Origin: Candidatus Gastranaerophilales bacterium
GTDB taxonomy: Bacteria; Cyanobacteriota; Vampirovibrionia; Gastranaerophilales; Gastranaerophilaceae
Reading direction: 5' to 3'
DNA: 15,844 nucleotides
NCBI GenBank assembly: GCA_910588555.1
Contig: CAJUPC010000038.1
Coordinates: 1-15,844 of the forward strand
The notes under the pieces are model-generated. The model worked only from the letters and a program-made list of their open reading frames with translations, did not search any database and was not told the origin of the DNA. The translations under genes were made by a program, and so were the position numbers. Shown here piece after piece: positions 13,916-15,844 of the stretch (position 1 is its first letter; every line of letters begins with the position of its first letter).

Positions 13916-14851
13916 ATGGAAGAATTTACACATTATACGGTAATGAAAAATGAGGCGGTTGACGCTTTGGAATGTCAATCGGGAAAGATTTATGTCGATT
14001 GCACACTCGGCGGCGGCGGTCATAGCGGGCTTATTTTAAGCAGAATTCAGCCTGACGGCAAACTTATTGCTTTTGATGTGGACGAAGATGCTATAAAAGC
14101 TTCAACCGAACGCCTTAAAGATTATAAAAACCTCACTATTGTGAAAAGCTCTTATACAAATATCAAAAGCGTTCTTAAAAATCTCGGTATTGAAAAAATC
14201 ACAGGCGGAGTTCTTTTTGATTTGGGCGCGTCTTATCATCAGTTCCACAAGGGCGAAAGAGGGTTTTCATTTTCAAAAGATGCTCCTCTTGATATGAGAT
14301 TTAATCAGGATGCAGATTTTTCGGCTTATGATGTCGTGAATACTTATTCAGAAGAAGATTTGGTGAGAATTTTTTCCGAATACGGCGAAGAAAGATTTTC
14401 CAAAAGAATTGCAAAAAAAATTGTCGAACAAAGAAAAATTAAAAAACTTGAAACAACAACCGAATTAGCGGATTTAATAGTAAACTGCACACCGCGCGTA
14501 AAGTCGTCAATTCACCCGGCTACAAGAGTTTTTCAGGCAATTCGTATTGAAGTAAATCAAGAGTTACAAAATGTAAAAAATACTCTGAATGATGTGTTGG
14601 ATTTGTTAGACTTTGGTGCTATAATAAGTGTAATAAGTTTTCATTCTTTGGAAGACAGAGTAGTGAAACACTTATTCAAATATCACTCGCAGAGGTGTCA
14701 TTGCGATAAATCACAAATGATTTGCCACTGTCCGCCTCCAATATTGGAACTTGTGAACAAAAAACCAATAGAAGCGAGTGAAGAGGAGATATCGGTCAAT
14801 CCGCCGTCCAGAAGCGCAAAACTCAGGGTGGCAAGGTGTATAAGACACTAA
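13916..14851 (+). CDS. rsmH: 16S rRNA (cytosine-1402 N4)-methyltransferase RsmH (MraW)
   Basis: This cytosolic enzyme uses S-adenosylmethionine to methylate N4 of C1402 in the decoding centre of 16S rRNA. The 311-residue protein opens with HYTVMKNEAVDAL, then the SAM-binding loop YVDCTLGGGGHSG (about 27-38) and the acidic strand IAFDVDEDAI. It continues with the MraW signature FDLGASYHQF...RGFSF..DAPLDMRF, RVFQAIRIEVNQEL and the C-terminal VISFHSLEDRVVKHLFK plus a Cys/His-rich stretch (CHCDKSQMICHCPP). Length is normal. There is no ribosome site before the ATG. The ftsL-like gene follows after 25 bases, the usual division and cell-wall cluster order, but mraZ is not upstream. Confidence 0.97.
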   Translation: MEEFTHYTVMKNEAVDALECQSGKIYVDCTLGGGGHSGLILSRIQPDGKLIAFDVDEDAIKASTERLKDYKNLTIVKSSYTNIKSVLKNLGIEKITGGVLFDLGASYHQFHKGERGFSFSKDAPLDMRFNQDADFSAYDVVNTYSEEDLVRIFSEYGEERFSKRIAKKIVEQRKIKKLETTTELADLIVNCTPRVKSSIHPATRVFQAIRIEVNQELQNVKNTLNDVLDLLDFGAIISVISFHSLEDRVVKHLFKYHSQRCHCDKSQMICHCPPPILELVNKKPIEASEEEISVNPPSRSAKLRVARCIRH

Positions 14852-14876
14852 TAAGTGTTCGGTTGGGGTAGAAAAG

Positions 14877-15338
14877 TTGAATACGTTAAGACAGCAAGAA
14901 TTTACAAGACATCAGGAAGAAAGATATTCTAATTACGTTAATAATCCTATAAAAAATGAAAATCAGGTTATTGAAGGCTATTTTCAAAAGGAGATTTCAC
15001 AAAAGGCTATGGCTATAAGAAAAGTTAATAAAACTTTGTGCGGATTGCTGGGGATTGCGGTGCTGGTTGCATTTGTAAGCTACTACTTTGCAATGTCTAA
15101 CGAATTGACATTGAATAAATTAAGCCGTCAGATTACGACTTTGAATGATGAAAATGCAGAATTACAAAATAACCTTGACCGATTGAAATCTTTTAACAAT
15201 GTTGATAACAAAATGATGCAATATAATATGCTGACAAAAGCTGCAAAAGTTATTGAGGTTCAGGCTGTAAATTCGGCAGTTCCTGTTGTATCTCAGCCTA
15301 CAAAAACAGCATCTTTCAACTGGGCTGTAGGATATTAA
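14877..15338 (+). CDS. ftsL: FtsL-like cell division protein
   Basis: The 153-residue bitopic membrane protein has a cytosolic tail of about 55 residues, one membrane helix near 57-74 (LCGLLGIAVLVAFVSYYFAM) and a following coiled-coil stretch (LNKLSRQITTLNDENAELQNNLDRL). This is the plan of FtsL/FtsB/DivIC, which link early division proteins to septal peptidoglycan synthesis. Sequence identity in this family is low, so the call rests on topology plus the position directly after rsmH. The start is TTG at 14877, preceded by GGGG at about eight bases; the first internal ATG would delete most of the cytosolic tail. ftsI and mur genes do not follow as they usually do; a REP element and a minus-strand gene come next. 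Confidence 0.75.
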   Translation: MNTLRQQEFTRHQEERYSNYVNNPIKNENQVIEGYFQKEISQKAMAIRKVNKTLCGLLGIAVLVAFVSYYFAMSNELTLNKLSRQITTLNDENAELQNNLDRLKSFNNVDNKMMQYNMLTKAAKVIEVQAVNSAVPVVSQPTKTASFNWAVGY

Positions 15339-15361
15339 GGCTTTTTGCCGCAGCTGTATCG

Positions 15362-15385
15362 GTAGGTCGGCATTGCTATGCCGAC
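15362..15385 (+). repeat. GTAG-type REP palindrome, right copy
   Basis: GTAG plus GTCGGCATTGCTATGCCGAC on the plus strand, identical to and inverted relative to the copy at 13831. Twenty-eight bases further on, GACCTAC (15414-15420) is complementary to the GTAGGTC at the start of this element and may be the remnant of a second, facing REP. Confidence 0.85.
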
Positions 15386-15425
15386 AAGAAAAATTTATGT
15401 GGCTGCTTAATTTGACCTACAGGTA

Positions 15426-15812
15426 TTATAAAGGTAAAAATTTTATTTTTACAAAGTTAGCTATAAAAACATTATCATCAACATTTTTACAGAATTTATG
15501 CAGATATAATTTTTTATCATTTTGTTTAACAATATAACCGCATATTTTTTCGTTTTTGAATTCAATTATAATATCATTTTCTATTAAGCAGTATGGTTCA
15601 TCAGGCGGGATATAGTTGCCTATTGCATATTCTTCTATTGATGAAGGTTTTTCGCCTATAAGTGCAAGCAGGTGATAACTGTAATTATTTAAATCCTCAG
15701 TGTCAAAAAATGGCGAGTAATAATATAAGCAGTTTGCAGCGTAAAACCGTTTGTTATAGTTATGTTCAATCTTTAATAATTTTTCTGATGATAGTTTTTC
15801 AATCAATTTCAT
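15426..15812 (-). CDS. Hypothetical protein
   Basis: The 128-residue protein begins MKLIEKLSSEKLLKIEHNYNKRFYAANCLYYYSP and ends NVFIANFVKIKFLPL. It is rich in Tyr, Asn, Ile and Lys, has no signal peptide or membrane helix, and contains four Cys not arranged as an obvious zinc site. The C-terminal half (YCLIENDIIIEFKNEKICGYIVKQNDKKLYLHKF) looks like a small beta-sheet. I recognise no family. AAAGG lies just three bases before the ATG, a short spacing. It converges with ftsL across the right REP element. Coding is supported by length and by the absence of a better reading on the other strand. Confidence 0.7.
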   Translation of the reverse strand: MKLIEKLSSEKLLKIEHNYNKRFYAANCLYYYSPFFDTEDLNNYSYHLLALIGEKPSSIEEYAIGNYIPPDEPYCLIENDIIIEFKNEKICGYIVKQNDKKLYLHKFCKNVDDNVFIANFVKIKFLPL

Positions 15813-15844
15813 TTACCTTTAATTGTTTAAAAATGTAACTGAAT

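Overview
The window comes from an AT-rich, Gram-negative-type bacterial genome. Standard code, MEP isoprenoid synthesis (dxr), SecA and a separate GluRS are all present, and no photosynthesis genes are seen. Two prepilin-like genes carry the N-terminal signature FTL(A/S)EVL(V/I)TLGIIGVVAALTMP. From general knowledge this fits gut Candidatus Gastranaerophilales (Melainabacteria/Vampirovibrionia). That placement is an inference from gene style and composition, not a proven assignment.

Layout. 1-3115 (minus strand): a TerC-like DUF475 membrane protein, a family 2 glycosyltransferase and dxr in a tight order. They are followed by the first codons of another gene that leaves the window at base 1. 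3116-4029 (plus): a divergent promoter and a prepilin-like gene whose frame is broken by a run of ten G, ending at a strong bidirectional terminator. 4022-5187 (minus): a small hypothetical gene and era. 5281-8224 (plus): an exported, membrane-anchored 600-residue protein of unknown function with an AMIN-like N-terminal region, then an orphan solute-binding lipoprotein. 8226-8882 (minus): an intact prepilin-like gene. 8883-9258: a 376-base intergenic region that contains a compact minus-strand unit of promoter, AGGAGG, 26-codon ORF with a second ten-G run, and terminator. 9259-13524 (plus): secA and gltX with its terminator. 13621-15338 (plus): a small hypothetical gene, then rsmH and an ftsL-like gene. 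That last pair is bounded by two identical, inverted GTAG-type REP palindromes. 15426-15812 (minus): a hypothetical protein.

Most of the window is housekeeping: isoprenoid precursors, translation and ribosome maturation (era, gltX, rsmH), secretion (secA) and division (ftsL). The accessory interest lies in five places: the two G10 tracts; the duplicated promoter/leader module at both 1-74 and 9099-9164; the inverted REP pair; three housekeeping genes (dxr, era, rsmH) with a -10-like hexamer exactly six bases before the ATG and no Shine-Dalgarno, suggesting leaderless mRNAs; and the unknown exported protein upstream of the lipoprotein. I see no CRISPR array, tRNA, rRNA or insertion sequence. 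No complete new defence or mobile system is visible.
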